Positions 42,244 through 52,927 of a stretch of 64,000 nt of DNA are shown one piece after another. The notes beneath the pieces were generated by a model. The model saw only the letters and a program-made list of their open reading frames with translations. It was not told where the DNA came from and did no database searches. Position 1 is the first letter of the stretch, and each line of letters starts with the position of its first letter. The position numbers and the translations under genes are program-made. The DNA lies in assembly GCF_003697915.1 (NCBI RefSeq), contig NZ_RCVN01000011.1, positions 1 through 64,000 on the forward strand, read 5' to 3'. This DNA is from Staphylococcus pseudoxylosus. Lineage in GTDB: Bacteria; Bacillota; Bacilli; Staphylococcales; Staphylococcaceae.

Positions 42244-43077
42244 TTATTTTTTCTTACGTCCACGAACGATAAGTTTGTCAGATGATTTTTTACCACGACG
42301 AGTTTTCTTACCAAGCGTAGGTTTACCCCAAGGTGACATTGGAGATGGTCTACCGATAGGTGCACGACCTTCACCACCACCGTGTGGGTGATCGTTAGGG
42401 TTCATTACAGAACCACGAACTGTTGGGCGAATGCCTTTCCATCTAGAACGTCCTGCTTTACCAACGTTTACAAGTTCATGTTGGATGTTACCAACTTGAC
42501 CAATAGTAGCACGGCAAGTTGAAAGAATCATACGTACTTCGCCAGATCTTAATCTGATTAATACATATTTACCTTCTTTACCAAGTACTTGTGCACTAGC
42601 ACCAGCTGAACGAGCAATTTGTCCACCTTTACCAGGTTTTAACTCGATGTTGTGGATTACAGTACCTACTGGAATGAATTGTAATGGTAATGCATTACCT
42701 AATTTAATGTCTGCTTCTTCACCGCTTTCAAGTACTTGACCTACTTTAAGGTTTTTTGGAGCGATGATATAGCGTTTTTCACCATCAGCATAAACTAATA
42801 ATGCAATGTTAGCTGAACGGTTTGGATCATATTGGATTGAATCAACTTTAGCGTTGATACCATCTTTATTACGTTTGAAATCAATAACACGGTATTGACG
42901 TTTATGTCCTCCACCATGATGGCGAACTGTCAATTTACCTTGGTTATTTCGTCCCGCTTTTTTCGGTAGCGGTTGTAATAATGACTTTTCAGGTGTAGTT
43001 TTCGTAATTTCAGCGAAATCTAAACTAGTCATATTACGACGACCATTAGTAATTGGCTTATATTTTTTTAGAGCCAT
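42244..43077 (-). CDS. rplB: 50S ribosomal protein L2
   Basis: A 277-residue L2, needed for subunit joining and peptidyl transfer. The conserved histidine loop appears as [14 protein letters not shown], and the tail is lysine/arginine rich. It lies 30 nt after rplW. Confidence 0.97.
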   Translation of the reverse strand: MALKKYKPITNGRRNMTSLDFAEITKTTPEKSLLQPLPKKAGRNNQGKLTVRHHGGGHKRQYRVIDFKRNKDGINAKVDSIQYDPNRSANIALLVYADGEKRYIIAPKNLKVGQVLESGEEADIKLGNALPLQFIPVGTVIHNIELKPGKGGQIARSAGASAQVLGKEGKYVLIRLRSGEVRMILSTCRATIGQVGNIQHELVNVGKAGRSRWKGIRPTVRGSVMNPNDHPHGGGEGRAPIGRPSPMSPWGKPTLGKKTRRGKKSSDKLIVRGRKKK

Positions 43078-43107
43078 TGTCGTTTACCTCCTTATTGGTA
43101 ATCTTTT

Positions 43108-43383
43108 TTAGTTGAATAGATCGATTGATCCTTCTTTTAATTTAACGATTGCTACGCGTCTCTTGTTTGTATAGCCTTGGTAACGGCCCATACGTTTTTT
43201 CTTTGGTTTATAGTTAATGATGTTTACATTATCAACTTTAACGTCAAAGATTTCTTCAACAGCGATTTTAACTTGTGTTTTATTAGCACGAGTATCAACG
43301 TCGAATGTGTATTTGTCTTCAGCCATTGCAGCAGAAGATTTTTCAGTGATTACGGGGCGCTTAAGAACGTCTCTTGCTTCCAT
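43108..43383 (-). CDS. rplW: 50S ribosomal protein L23
   Basis: A 91-residue L23, the docking protein for trigger factor and SRP at the exit port. Its ATG overlaps the rplD stop by one base (TAATG). Confidence 0.97.
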   Translation of the reverse strand: MEARDVLKRPVITEKSSAAMAEDKYTFDVDTRANKTQVKIAVEEIFDVKVDNVNIINYKPKKKRMGRYQGYTNKRRVAIVKLKEGSIDLFN

Positions 43384-44006
43384 TATCCGAGCACCTCCTC
43401 AACTTTTTTAGCAGCTGCTTCTGTAATTACTACACTGTCAGCGCTTGTGATATCTAGAACGTTTAAACCTTGAGCTGTAGTAACTTGTACACCAGGAATG
43501 TTACGTGCTGATAAAGCAACGTTTACATCTTCTGATTCTGTAACTACTAATACTTTTTTAGGTTGTTCTAAATTAGAAAGTACAGTTTTGAATTCTTTTG
43601 TTTTTGGAGCATCTAAGTTTAATGCATCTACTACAGTTAAACCTTTTTCTTGTACTTTGAAAGATAATGCTGAGCGTAATGCTAAACGACGCATTTTCTT
43701 AGGCATTTTGTATGAGTAACTTCTTGGTGTTGGTCCGAATACGACACCACCACCACGCCATTGTGGAGCACGGATTGTACCTTGACGCGCACGTCCTGTA
43801 CCTTTTTGTCTCCATGGTTTACGTCCACCACCACGTACTGCTGAACGGTTCTTAACAGCATGTGTACCTTGGCGTAATGAAGCACGTTGTAAGTTAATCG
43901 CTTCAAAAAGAACGTTGTTGTTTGGTTCGATTGCAAATACTGCATCGCTTAGTTCAACTGAACCTGATTTAGATCCATCTACTTTTAATACATCATAATT
44001 AGCCAT
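43383..44006 (-). CDS. rplD: 50S ribosomal protein L4
   Basis: A 207-residue L4 with the long tunnel-lining loop [20 protein letters not shown]. In E. coli L4 also represses the S10 operon; whether it does in staphylococci is not established. It lies 26 nt after rplC. Confidence 0.97.
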   Translation of the reverse strand: MANYDVLKVDGSKSGSVELSDAVFAIEPNNNVLFEAINLQRASLRQGTHAVKNRSAVRGGGRKPWRQKGTGRARQGTIRAPQWRGGGVVFGPTPRSYSYKMPKKMRRLALRSALSFKVQEKGLTVVDALNLDAPKTKEFKTVLSNLEQPKKVLVVTESEDVNVALSARNIPGVQVTTAQGLNVLDITSADSVVITEAAAKKVEEVLG

Positions 44007-44032
44007 TATGCAATTCCTCCTTTCGTATTATA

Positions 44033-44692
44033 TTATTTATTACCTTTGATTGATGTTGTAATTTCTACAAAACCTTTTTTAGGACCAGGTACATTACCTT
44101 TTACTAAAATAACATTGTTTTCAGCGTCAATTTGAACTACTTCCAAGTTTTGAACTGTTACAGTGTTACCGCCCATACGTCCAGGCATTTTTTGTCCTTT
44201 AAAGACTCTTGAAGCATCTGATGCCATACCTACAGAACCTGGGGCTCTGTGGAAATGAGAACCATGTGACATTGGACCACGTGCTTGATTATGACGTTTA
44301 ATGGCACCTTGGAAACCTTTACCTTTAGATACGCCTGTTACATCAATTACGTCTCCAGCTTCAAATGTATCAACTGAGACTTCTTGACCTACTTCGTATT
44401 CATCAACATTAACGTTTCTGAATTCACGAATGAAGCGCTTAGGTGCTGTGCCTGCTTTTTTAGCATGGCCTTCAGCTGGTTTGTTTGCATATTTATTACT
44501 TTTACTATCTTTTTTGTAAGCTTGTTTGTCTTCGTAGCCTACTTGGATAGCGTTGTATCCATCAATCTCTTCAGATTTCTTTTGTAATACAACGTTTTGG
44601 CTTGCTTCTACTACTGTTACAGGGATTAGATCACCGTTTTCTCCGAAAACTTGTGTCATCCCGATTTTTCTTCCTAAGATTCCTTTGGTCAT
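44033..44692 (-). CDS. rplC: 50S ribosomal protein L3
   Basis: A 219-residue L3; the tip loop [20 protein letters not shown] approaches the peptidyl transferase centre and appears unaltered at the positions linked to linezolid resistance as far as I can judge. It lies 27 nt after rpsJ. Confidence 0.97.
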   Translation of the reverse strand: MTKGILGRKIGMTQVFGENGDLIPVTVVEASQNVVLQKKSEEIDGYNAIQVGYEDKQAYKKDSKSNKYANKPAEGHAKKAGTAPKRFIREFRNVNVDEYEVGQEVSVDTFEAGDVIDVTGVSKGKGFQGAIKRHNQARGPMSHGSHFHRAPGSVGMASDASRVFKGQKMPGRMGGNTVTVQNLEVVQIDAENNVILVKGNVPGPKKGFVEITTSIKGNK

Positions 44693-44719
44693 CGAAAGTC
44701 CACCTCCTAATTTTTTCTA

Positions 44720-45040
<321 letters not shown>

Positions 45041-45058
45041 TTATTCGTCTACATTTAA

Positions 45059-45119
45059 GTGATAGACTTCTCCACGAAAACTATCTCACACAGCGCCATG
45101 GCAAAGCGGCCGGGTGTGT
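45059..45119 (-). promoter_or_regulatory. structured leader of the S10 cluster
   Basis: Two adjacent stems in the rpsJ 5' untranslated region: GTGATAG/CTATCTCAC (45059-45065 with 45081-45089) and CACAC/GTGTG (45087-45091 with 45114-45118) around a GC-rich core unusual for this genome. The stems share bases at 45087-45089 and so could be alternatives, as in a regulatory switch. The regulator is unknown. Confidence 0.5.
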
Positions 45120-45166
45120 CAGTAACCTTTCGCTTCATCGCGTGTTCTTAAAGTCCAACATTAGAT

Positions 45167-45194
45167 ATGATACATGATAAACAGTGATTTATCA
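45167..45194 (-). promoter_or_regulatory. promoter of the S10-spc cluster
   Basis: On the minus strand TTGATA (45189-45194), 16-bp spacer, TATCAT (45167-45172); the transcript would start about 130 nt before rpsJ. Nothing else is visible in 45195-45401 apart from a TATAAT near 45357-45362 for the rightward gene. Confidence 0.6.
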
Positions 45195-45401
45195 AGCTTT
45201 TCTATAAAAGTTTTTAAAACTTTTGTCTAACACATACTTTGTTATTGTACTTGATTAAGTATTTCACTTCAACCTATTTCCTAATATTTCTATTGTAATC
45301 TTTAAATTTCTATAATTCTACTGTTTCTTATTGTTATTCTATTTTAATTATTTCCTTTATAATAGATAGATAACATAATTGTTGTTAGGTGGTGAAATGA
45401 A

Positions 45402-45785
45402 ATGAAAAGTGCAATTCGCACTACGCTTTTAGTATTGAGTATTATTTTGATAATTAGCGAGTTAGTATATGGGATTCCTTTCTTTGGAGGCAGTATTATT
45501 CTTAGTTTAGGTTGGCAACCGTTATTAATAAGTATGTTGCTTTATTTTATAATGATGGTAATTTTGATTGTAGATAAGCAAAATGCAATTAAACCTATGA
45601 TGTTTATTCCCTTATTAGGTATTATAGGGAACATCATTGCCTTCATACCTGTTGTAGGGATGGTAGTACATTGGATATTATTCTTCTTAATGTTATTTTT
45701 TGTCTTCATCTTATTATCCACTCCTCTTTATGTTCCTAACAAGAACGCTAAAGTCATTTATACGGAAGATAGACGTAATAAGTAG
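45402..45785 (+). CDS. uncharacterised four-helix membrane protein
   Basis: A 127-residue protein with four hydrophobic segments (about 5-24, 35-60, 66-84 and 87-106) and a short basic tail ending DRRNK. I recognise no family; homologues occur in S. aureus at the same place beside rpsJ. AGGTGG is 8 nt before the ATG, and a TATAAT lies about 40 bp upstream. It is divergent from the S10 cluster and convergent with pbuG, so it is a single-gene unit. It could not be assigned a role. Confidence 0.75.
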   Translation: MKSAIRTTLLVLSIILIISELVYGIPFFGGSIILSLGWQPLLISMLLYFIMMVILIVDKQNAIKPMMFIPLLGIIGNIIAFIPVVGMVVHWILFFLMLFFVFILLSTPLYVPNKNAKVIYTEDRRNK

Positions 45786-45915
45786 TTATAATAAACAAAC
45801 AGTATTTATATAGATAGTTTTAATATCATTTTTAATGAAGAAACATGTTCTTTCTATCATTTACCGCTACAAATTAAGCTTTACATTGACTTTATTTTTG
45901 CTGTATATAATTTAA

Positions 45916-45960
45916 AAGCGCACATTGTTCTACGTCATACGACAAAGACAATGTGCGCTT
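45916..45960. terminator. bidirectional terminator
   Basis: A 13-bp stem (45916-45928 with 45948-45960) with T-rich flanks on both strands, between the convergent membrane-protein gene and pbuG. Confidence 0.88.
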
Positions 45961-45973
45961 CTTTATATTTTTA

Positions 45974-47308
45974 TTATCCGTGAACAAATACGAAATAAAG
46001 GATGAATAATATCATTAATGCATACATGATTGGATGCACTTCCTTATGACGTTTTGAAATAAGCATCGTAATTGGGTAGAAAATAAACCCACATGCAATA
46101 CCAGTAGCAATTGAATATGATAAAGGCATCATTATAATTGTTACAAAGGCTGGCACTGCTACTTCAAATTTCTTCCAATCTATTTCTGCAAAGTTTGCTG
46201 CCATCAACACACCGACTACGACTAAGGCTGGTGTGGTAACAGCACTCGTTACTACTTCCATTAAAGGACTAAAGAAAATCGCTAATAAGAAACAGAACCC
46301 TGTTACAACACTTGCAAATCCTGTTCTAGCTCCAACTGCAACACCTGAGCTTGATTCAATATAAGAAGTTGTTGTTGTTGTACCAAATATTGCACCAACA
46401 ATTGTCGCTAATGAATCTGAAAACAGTGCGCGTCCTGCTCTTGGGAGCTTGTTATCTTTCATTATGCCTGCTTGTGTAGCAACAGCAACAAGTGTACCTG
46501 CAGTATCAAAGAAATCAATAAACAAGAACGTCAGTATTACAATTAAGAATTGCACTGTAAGTAATTGACTTGGATCTTTGAACGCTTCAAATGCAGCACC
46601 AAAAGTCGGTTCTATACTAGGTACTTGTCCTACAATAGCACTTGGTGTATGTATAAGTCCTGTAATCATACCTACAATAGCAGTAAGTGCCATACCAATA
46701 AAGATAGCTCCAGGTACTCTCAAAGCATACAATACAACAGTAGCTATAATACCAAATATTGTTAATAGAACTGGCCCATCAGTAATATGCCCTAATGTTA
46801 CTAATGTAGAATCATTATTTACAATTATTCCAGAACTCTGTAAACCTACAAAGGTTATAAAAAGGCCAATCCCTGCTGATACAGCCATCTTCATTTGATA
46901 AGGTATAGCATTTATAATTATTTCCCTGAGTCCAGTCATTGTTAGAAATGCAAAGACTATTCCTGAAAATAGAACACCTGTTAAACCAATTTGCCATGGT
47001 ATACCCATGGTTAGTACAACTGTAAATGCAAAGAATGCATTTAAACCCATGCCTGGCGCTAGTCCGATAGGATATCTTGCTATTAAGCCCATGAATAACG
47101 AACCTACAAACGCCGCCAGCGCTGTAGCAACAAAGATTGCACCTTGGTCCATTTTCATATTTTCAGACACGCCATCAACGCCTGCTAAACTAAGTACTTG
47201 AGGGTTAACAGCTAATATATATGCCATAGACAAGAAAGTTGTAAGCCCACCAAGTATCTCTCTCTTATAGTTTGTTTCGTGTTTATCAAACTTGAAATAC
47301 TTTTTCAC
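45974..47308 (-). CDS. pbuG: NCS2/AzgA family guanine-hypoxanthine permease
   Basis: A 444-residue purine permease of the AzgA branch (guanine/hypoxanthine:H+), about 12-14 helices. Signature blocks: GLTTFLSMAYILAVNPQ near the start, GLAPGMGLNAFFAFTVV, FDTAGTLVAVATQAG and TTTTSYIESSSGVAVGARTG. The GTG start is 7 nt after AAAGGAGA; an ATG 15 codons upstream precedes that site. The upstream 110 bp contain a SigA promoter overlapped by CGAAC-type boxes. Exact purine preference is inferred from the family. Confidence 0.87.
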   Translation of the reverse strand: MKKYFKFDKHETNYKREILGGLTTFLSMAYILAVNPQVLSLAGVDGVSENMKMDQGAIFVATALAAFVGSLFMGLIARYPIGLAPGMGLNAFFAFTVVLTMGIPWQIGLTGVLFSGIVFAFLTMTGLREIIINAIPYQMKMAVSAGIGLFITFVGLQSSGIIVNNDSTLVTLGHITDGPVLLTIFGIIATVVLYALRVPGAIFIGMALTAIVGMITGLIHTPSAIVGQVPSIEPTFGAAFEAFKDPSQLLTVQFLIVILTFLFIDFFDTAGTLVAVATQAGIMKDNKLPRAGRALFSDSLATIVGAIFGTTTTTSYIESSSGVAVGARTGFASVVTGFCFLLAIFFSPLMEVVTSAVTTPALVVVGVLMAANFAEIDWKKFEVAVPAFVTIIMMPLSYSIATGIACGFIFYPITMLISKRHKEVHPIMYALMILFILYFVFVHG

Positions 47309-47340
47309 GGTTAGTTCTCCTTTTTTTAAAATACCTACAT

Positions 47341-47412
47341 ATTCTAATACCAAACGAACTTTTTTACAATAGCAAACACGAACCTTACTGCATTTTTTAT
47401 ACCATTTGTTCG
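47341..47412 (-). promoter_or_regulatory. pbuG promoter with PurBox-like elements
   Basis: On the minus strand TTGTAA (47364-47369), 17-bp spacer, TAGAAT (47341-47346). Three CGAA-centred sequences resemble PurR boxes: AAACGAACTTT (47352-47362, between -35 and -10), ACACGAACCTT (47376-47386 region) and, on the other strand, AATCGAACAAAT (47405-47416). Spacing is not the canonical 16-17 bp pair, so PurR control is a candidate only. Confidence 0.5.
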
Positions 47413-47418
47413 ATTAAT

Positions 47419-49557
47419 CTAGAACTTTAGATCTTTTAATGCGTCTTGGAATGGGTTATTTTCTAATCCTTCATCGTTATTCATATATTTTTTTAAATCT
47501 TTTTTATTTACTTTGTCTGACTTTTTATTTTTATGTCGCTTATCCATTTGAGCTTGCGTTTCTGTATGACCACATACACAACGATATACTGCATCTTTAC
47601 CTCTACCGAATAGCGTCATTTTCTTGTGGCAATTTGGGCAACGTGCATTTGTTTTTCTTTGTACATTTTTCTTCGTCTTACATTGTGGGTCCTGACAGAC
47701 TAACATTTGACCATTTTTTGTTTTCACTTTGATCATAAATTTACCACATGTTGGACATTCTGTTGTTGTTAAATTATCATGTTTATAATTTTGATCACTC
47801 TCTTTAATTTCAGATACAACATCGTTCGTAAACGACTTCATTTCAGCTATAAATTTATTTGCATTATATTTACCTTGTTCTATAAGCGTTAACTTTTCTT
47901 CCCATTCTGCGGTTAATAGCGGTGAAGTTAGTTTCTGAGGTGCTAATTCTAATATTTGCTTCCCTTTTGATGTAATCCTTATTTTGCCATCTCTAGATTC
48001 AATTGCGTTCATATTAAAGAGTTTATCGATAATATCCGCTCTTGTAGCCACTGTACCAATACCACCAGTTTCTTTTAATGTTTGATTATGTTTTTTATCA
48101 GTTAAATCAAAGAATTTTTGAGGGCTTTCCATCGCTTTAAGCAATGTTCCTTCATTAAAATATGGTGGCGGTGTCGTCTCATGTTGATTTATTTGTACTT
48201 TACTAATATTTAATTTTGCACCTTTTTGCAGTTTCTCCATTTGGTCATTTACTTTATCTTTGTCATCATATATTTCTTTAAACCCTAATTTAGTAGTTAC
48301 TTTGTCTTTAAAAGTAAATACATAGCCCTTAATATTCAATTCTATTGAAACCGCTTCGTATTCGTGTGGAGGCATAAGATTTTCTAAGAACCTTTGTGCA
48401 ATCATCATATATATTTTCGATTCTCTCTGACTTAATTGACCCATGTCAGGTCGTACCTCAGTTGGAATGATTGCATGATGATCTGAAACTTTGCTATTAT
48501 TCACAAACTTTTGCTTAGCTGAGAATGACTGCCTCATTTGACTTTTGGCGACATCTTTTAATGAAGTTGCCATAATTGCTTGCAATCTATCTTTCAAAGT
48601 ATCTACCATATCATCAGTTAGATAATTTGAATCAGTACGCGGGTACGTAACCAATTTATGACGTTCATACAATGCTTGTAACGTGTTCAATGTTTCTTTA
48701 GGACCTAAGTGGAAACGTTTGTATGCATCTTGCTGAAGGTCAGTTAGACTATATAGTTGTTGTGGATAAGCTTTTTTATGTGATTTAGTAATCGTAGTTA
48801 TTTGAGCAGCGTATCCTTTAATTTTATTTTCTATACTTTCAAATACTGTTTTATCTGGATGTGACTGTGGCTTAGTACATTGAAAAGTTAAGCCCCCTGC
48901 ATCGATTGACATTGTATAGTATGTCTTCGGTTCAAACTGTTTGATCTCATTCTGTCTCATTTGGACTAATTGTATTGTTGGCGTTTGAACACGTCCTAGT
49001 GACAATTGTGCATCATACTTAGTAGTTAATGCTCTCGTTGCATTAATACCTACAATCCAATCTGCTTCGCTTCTTGCTAACGCAGCATAGTATAAATTGT
49101 TGAATTTCCGACCATCTTGAAGCTTGTTAAAACCATCTCTAATTGCTTTTTGCGTAACTGAACTGATCCACAGACGTTTTATTGGCTTTTTATTATGTGA
49201 TTTATCTAAAATCAAGCGCGCTACAAGCTCCCCTTCTCTCCCAGCATCGGTTGCAATAATAATATCTTTCACATTATTATTATTAATCAATGATTGCACA
49301 GTCGAAAATTGTTTTCTAGTCTTACTAATAACAACTGTTTTCATTTTATTAGGTATGATCGGTAAATCATTAAGTTTCCATTCTTTATAACTCTTATCAT
49401 ATTGTTCTGGCGTTGCATTAGTTACAAGGTGGCCTAATGCCCATGTGACAATATATTTATTATTTTCAAAGTAACCATTACGTTTTTCGTTGATATTAAG
49501 CGTATTTGCAATATCTCTACCTACTGAAGGTTTCTCAGCTATAATTAATGATTTCAT
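47419..49557 (-). CDS. topB: DNA topoisomerase III
   Basis: A 712-residue type IA topoisomerase that relaxes and decatenates DNA by single-strand passage. It has a Toprim domain with E8 ([13 protein letters not shown]) and the acidic triad in [10 protein letters not shown] (101-110), and catalytic Y305 in TYPRTDS. The tail contains two zinc-ribbon-like units, CPTCGKFM...CQDPQC and CPNCHKKM...CVCG, plus a lysine-rich end. AAAGGGCG supports the ATG. It is upstream of pbuG and divergent from the acetyltransferase-like gene at 49681. Confidence 0.96.
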   Translation of the reverse strand: MKSLIIAEKPSVGRDIANTLNINEKRNGYFENNKYIVTWALGHLVTNATPEQYDKSYKEWKLNDLPIIPNKMKTVVISKTRKQFSTVQSLINNNNVKDIIIATDAGREGELVARLILDKSHNKKPIKRLWISSVTQKAIRDGFNKLQDGRKFNNLYYAALARSEADWIVGINATRALTTKYDAQLSLGRVQTPTIQLVQMRQNEIKQFEPKTYYTMSIDAGGLTFQCTKPQSHPDKTVFESIENKIKGYAAQITTITKSHKKAYPQQLYSLTDLQQDAYKRFHLGPKETLNTLQALYERHKLVTYPRTDSNYLTDDMVDTLKDRLQAIMATSLKDVAKSQMRQSFSAKQKFVNNSKVSDHHAIIPTEVRPDMGQLSQRESKIYMMIAQRFLENLMPPHEYEAVSIELNIKGYVFTFKDKVTTKLGFKEIYDDKDKVNDQMEKLQKGAKLNISKVQINQHETTPPPYFNEGTLLKAMESPQKFFDLTDKKHNQTLKETGGIGTVATRADIIDKLFNMNAIESRDGKIRITSKGKQILELAPQKLTSPLLTAEWEEKLTLIEQGKYNANKFIAEMKSFTNDVVSEIKESDQNYKHDNLTTTECPTCGKFMIKVKTKNGQMLVCQDPQCKTKKNVQRKTNARCPNCHKKMTLFGRGKDAVYRCVCGHTETQAQMDKRHKNKKSDKVNKKDLKKYMNNDEGLENNPFQDALKDLKF

Positions 49558-49680
49558 AATTTCGCCCTTTCAAATTCAATATAATATACATTGTAACATG
49601 TATGTAGCACATCAAAACTTCCATTTATTCAAAAAAGTTCTTATAATTAACTTAAGCGATCATTCTATGGAGGTATTGTT

Positions 49681-50550
49681 ATGAAAATTATTCAGTTAAA
49701 TAACTATGATCAAATTGTAAAGTTTATTAATAACGCTGATTACCATACCGCATCTTATCTATATAAATTACCACAAGCACACGAAAATGTTGAAGCTGCC
49801 ATAAAACAAGCTATAGACGATTCAGGTGTATTTGCTCAAGTCAATGAACACAATGAAATCGTCATGCTTATCTTCGCATTTAAATATGAAGATAATAAAT
49901 ACAAGGTTATTGGTCCTTTCATCGATAAAAATAGAGCATTAACAACTGAGTCATTTAAAGTTTTATTTGAAGCTATGGCGCAAAGTAAACCTGACACAGC
50001 TAACTTTAATTTCTCCTTTGAAGAAAACGAGCAAAATTATTCGTCTTTTATGAAATCAATTCAATCATCCTATAGTTTTACAGACTATCATTTAATATCA
50101 ACACAGGACATTGGTACTGTCGATAATATCCAAAACATAACAGAGTATCATCCAGCTTACTATCGTTCCTTCAAAAAATTACATGAGCACACGTTTAAAC
50201 ATGATGTCATGACCGCTGACGAAATTGTTAATTCATTGGATGAGCAACATAAACTTTTTGTTTTCATGTCCGAAGGCCTGCTAAAAGGCTACTTATACTT
50301 ACAAATATATGAAAATACTAAAAATGCTGAAATTAAGTATTTCTCTTCTCATACAGATTATAGATTTATGGGAATTGCATTTGATTTATTATCACACGCA
50401 TTAAGCTTTGCATTTTCTAATTACGATATTAATAAGACATACTTTAAAATTAGAAATAAAAACCACACACTAGTAGAACGATTTAATGAATTAGGTTTTT
50501 ATATTAATTATGAATATAAGAAATTCAAATATGTAGCTGCACATCTTTAA
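49681..50550 (+). CDS. GNAT-like acetyltransferase
   Basis: A 289-residue soluble protein. The C-terminal half (about 155-285) resembles a GNAT fold: FVFMSEGLLKGYLYLQIYE (beta4-type strand), AEIKYFSSHTDYRFMGIAFDLLSHAL (acetyl-CoA loop) and VERFNELGFYINYEYKKF. The N-terminal half may be a degenerate second GNAT domain. No substrate can be proposed. GGAGG is 7 nt before the ATG. It is divergent from topB. Confidence 0.65.
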   Translation: MKIIQLNNYDQIVKFINNADYHTASYLYKLPQAHENVEAAIKQAIDDSGVFAQVNEHNEIVMLIFAFKYEDNKYKVIGPFIDKNRALTTESFKVLFEAMAQSKPDTANFNFSFEENEQNYSSFMKSIQSSYSFTDYHLISTQDIGTVDNIQNITEYHPAYYRSFKKLHEHTFKHDVMTADEIVNSLDEQHKLFVFMSEGLLKGYLYLQIYENTKNAEIKYFSSHTDYRFMGIAFDLLSHALSFAFSNYDINKTYFKIRNKNHTLVERFNELGFYINYEYKKFKYVAAHL

Positions 50551-50719
50551 ACTATATTACCTAAAATTAAATTAAGTCCTTTTAATTCTAAAAAAATTGC
50601 AAATTATAAACTAATACTTTTACTAAAATAATAGTTTGCTTTAGAATGAATGTTTGTAAACAATTGTTGGTGATTGTTTTAAGGGGAGAAAAACAAATAG
50701 AGAGAGAGTGAGTAAAAGT

Positions 50720-51577
50720 ATGGATTTATTAATTGCTTTATTACCCGCGTTATTCTGGGGTAGTGTAGTTTTAATTAATGTTCTTGTAGGTGGAGGCCCT
50801 TATAATCAGATTAGAGGGACGACTTTTGGTGCATTAATCATCGGTGTTATCTTATTACTTACAGGTAATGCTAAATTTGATGATCTTACCATCATTATTG
50901 TCGGTTTAATTTCTGGTGCTTTCTGGGCATTAGGTCAAGGATATCAATTAAAATCTGTAAGTCTTATAGGTGTTTCAAAAACAATGCCTATTTCAACAGG
51001 ATTACAGTTAGTTGGTACAACGTTATTTAGTGCTATTTTCTTAGGTGAATGGAGTACTGGTGTGCAAGTTACATTAGGCCTTGTTGCTATGGTATTACTT
51101 GTTATTGGTATTGCGTTAACATCTATTAAAGGTAAAAATGAAGCATCAGAAAGTGCCAAAAACTTTGGTAAAGCGATGCCTATCCTTTTAATTTCTACTG
51201 TTGGTTATGTTGTCTACGTAGTAGTAGCACAAATATTCGGCGTAGATGGAATGAATGCTTTATTCTTCCAATCTATAGGTATGGCTATTGGTGGTTTAAT
51301 ACTATCAGCTAAACATGAAACATCAGTTAAAAGTACACTATGGAATTTAATCCCAGGTGTTGTGTGGGGTATCGGTAACTTATTTATGTTCTACTCACAA
51401 CCAAAAGTTGGTGTAGCAACTAGTTTCTCATTTTCACAATTATTAGTTATTGTATCTACACTCGGCGGTATTTTCCTATTAGGCGAGAAAAAAGACAAAC
51501 GTCAGATGATTGGTATTTGGGCTGGTATTGTACTTATCGTAATTGCAGCCTTTGTACTCGGAAATATTAAAGCATAA
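50720..51577 (+). CDS. glcU: glucose uptake protein GlcU
   Basis: A 286-residue, ten-helix member of the GRP (glucose/ribose porter) branch of the drug/metabolite superfamily, matching S. aureus GlcU. It imports glucose independently of the PTS, probably with H+. Recognisable are [18 protein letters not shown] at the start and [20 protein letters not shown]. Start at the ATG; an in-frame GTG at 50708 is possible. The next gene, glucose dehydrogenase, is 59 bp on, so imported glucose can be oxidised directly. Confidence 0.9.
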   Translation: MDLLIALLPALFWGSVVLINVLVGGGPYNQIRGTTFGALIIGVILLLTGNAKFDDLTIIIVGLISGAFWALGQGYQLKSVSLIGVSKTMPISTGLQLVGTTLFSAIFLGEWSTGVQVTLGLVAMVLLVIGIALTSIKGKNEASESAKNFGKAMPILLISTVGYVVYVVVAQIFGVDGMNALFFQSIGMAIGGLILSAKHETSVKSTLWNLIPGVVWGIGNLFMFYSQPKVGVATSFSFSQLLVIVSTLGGIFLLGEKKDKRQMIGIWAGIVLIVIAAFVLGNIKA

Positions 51578-51636
51578 TTATAATTAAGAGATATAACCAT
51601 GCTTTAAATTGTTACTAATTAAGGAGGAGTTTGAAT

Positions 51637-52428
51637 ATGTTCACAGATTTAGAAGGCAAAGTAGTAGTTATCACAGGTGGTAGTAGCGGCATTGGTAAAG
51701 CAATGGTAGAACAATTTGGTAAAGAAAAAGCGAAAGTTGTTATTAACTATCTTTCAGAAAGTTCATTAGACGATGTAGCTGAATCTATCAAATTAATTGA
51801 AGATGCAGGTGGACAAGCAATTAAAGTACATGCAGACGTATCAAAAGAGGAAGACGTAAATAATTTAATTAAAGCTGCAGTTGATACATTTGGAACATTA
51901 GATATTCTTATAAATAATGCTGGTTTTGAAAAACCAATTCCAACTCATGAGATGCCTTTAGAAGAATGGCAAAAAGTGATTGATATCAACTTAACTGGTG
52001 CATTTATCGGTTCAAAAGCTGCAGTTAATCAATTCCTTAAAGAAGATAAAAAAGGTATTATTCTTAACACATCAAGTGTACACGATAGAATCCCTTGGCC
52101 AAACTATGTAAACTACGCTGCTAGTAAAGGTGGATTAAAATTAATGATGGAAACAATGTCTATGGAGTACGCTCAACATGGTATCCGCATTAATAATATT
52201 TCACCTGGTGCTATCGTAACAGAACATACAAGAGAGAAATTCTCTGACCCAGAAACGCGTGCTGAAACATTAGAAATGATTCCAGCCAAAGAAATTGGTG
52301 AAGCTGATCAAGTTGCAAATGTTGCGCGTTTCTTATGTTCAGATTTAGCTGACTACATTCACGGTACTACAATCTATGTAGACGGTGGTATGACAAACTA
52401 CCCAGCGTTTATGGGCGGTAAAGGATAA
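51637..52428 (+). CDS. gdh: glucose 1-dehydrogenase (SDR family)
   Basis: A 263-residue short-chain dehydrogenase: cofactor loop TGGSSGIG (13-20), NNAGF, catalytic Ser in NTSSVHDR and YxxxK in YVNYAASKGG, typical of Bacillus-type glucose 1-dehydrogenases that use NAD(P)+ to give gluconolactone. GGAGGAG lies 7 nt before the ATG. Pairing with glcU supports the glucose assignment. It is the second gene of glcU-gdh. Confidence 0.9.
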   Translation: MFTDLEGKVVVITGGSSGIGKAMVEQFGKEKAKVVINYLSESSLDDVAESIKLIEDAGGQAIKVHADVSKEEDVNNLIKAAVDTFGTLDILINNAGFEKPIPTHEMPLEEWQKVIDINLTGAFIGSKAAVNQFLKEDKKGIILNTSSVHDRIPWPNYVNYAASKGGLKLMMETMSMEYAQHGIRINNISPGAIVTEHTREKFSDPETRAETLEMIPAKEIGEADQVANVARFLCSDLADYIHGTTIYVDGGMTNYPAFMGGKG

Positions 52429-52434
52429 CTTATA

Positions 52435-52542
52435 TTTATTATTAAACTTATCCCTGTTTAATAATAAATCATTTGATAAACCTATTTAGTCAGCAACATC
52501 TTTTCACTAACGCTATTGTTGTCACACCCCGACAGCAATAGC
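52435..52542. other. two hairpins after gdh
   Basis: TTTATTATTAAAC/GTTTAATAATAAA (52435-52447 with 52456-52468) begins 7 nt after the gdh stop and may be its terminator, though a T-run is missing. A second stem GCTATTGTTGTC/GACAGCAATAGC (52512-52523 with 52531-52542) follows. No gene is visible in 52429-52927. Confidence 0.55.
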
Positions 52543-52578
52543 TAAATTAACCGAGACATAGCTTTATGCCTCAACATT

Positions 52579-52612
52579 ATGGCCCACAAGCTTATTTGTG
52601 CTTGTGGGCCAT
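52579..52612. terminator. GC-rich perfect hairpin
   Basis: ATGGCCCACAAGC / GCTTGTGGGCCAT (13 bp, 8-nt loop). The T-run is poor. It may be a transcription stop or a dispersed intergenic palindrome. Confidence 0.6.
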
Positions 52613-52631
52613 TAAATTTACAATTATGATT

Positions 52632-52670
52632 AAAGTACTCAAGACATTTGTGGAATGTCCTGAGTACTTT
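52632..52670 (+). terminator. rightward terminator-like hairpin
   Basis: A 17-bp stem with one mismatch (52632-52648 with 52654-52670) followed by TTTTTCTTT-type sequence, about 200 nt after gdh. Confidence 0.75.
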
Positions 52671-52857
52671 TTCTTTATATATGGATTGTTAAATGATTCT
52701 TAACTGCACTTGTGCGCTTCCCTTTTTCAATTAATTAAATAAAAAAATAGGATAGCAAAGCAATTTATATAAAAGACTTCATCACCCCAACCCAACAAAT
52801 ATGACTAGATTGTTATACGTGAAAATATTCAACTGAGATAAATGCTCATTTATAAGT

Positions 52858-52890
52858 TAAGGCTGAGACAATCTATTTGCCCCAGCCTTA
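52858..52890 (-). terminator. terminator of the AEC transporter gene (dispersed TAAGGCTG palindrome)
   Basis: TAAGGCTGAGACA...CCCCAGCCTTA, 38 nt beyond the stop at 52928. The same palindrome occurs at 62578-62610; it is a common intergenic repeat in staphylococci. Confidence 0.7.
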
Positions 52891-52927
52891 GTCTATATTT
52901 TGCTATTAAATTATTCATTACGAAAGT

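Noticed and set aside
43682-43945. 87-codon frame within rplD
   Set aside because: Shadow of the L4 gene in another frame; biased His/Val composition results from the L4 codons.
47309-47418. Purine riboswitch in the pbuG leader
   Set aside because: The 110-bp interval lacks the conserved loop-loop and junction pattern of the purine aptamer and is mostly occupied by promoter and CGAA boxes.
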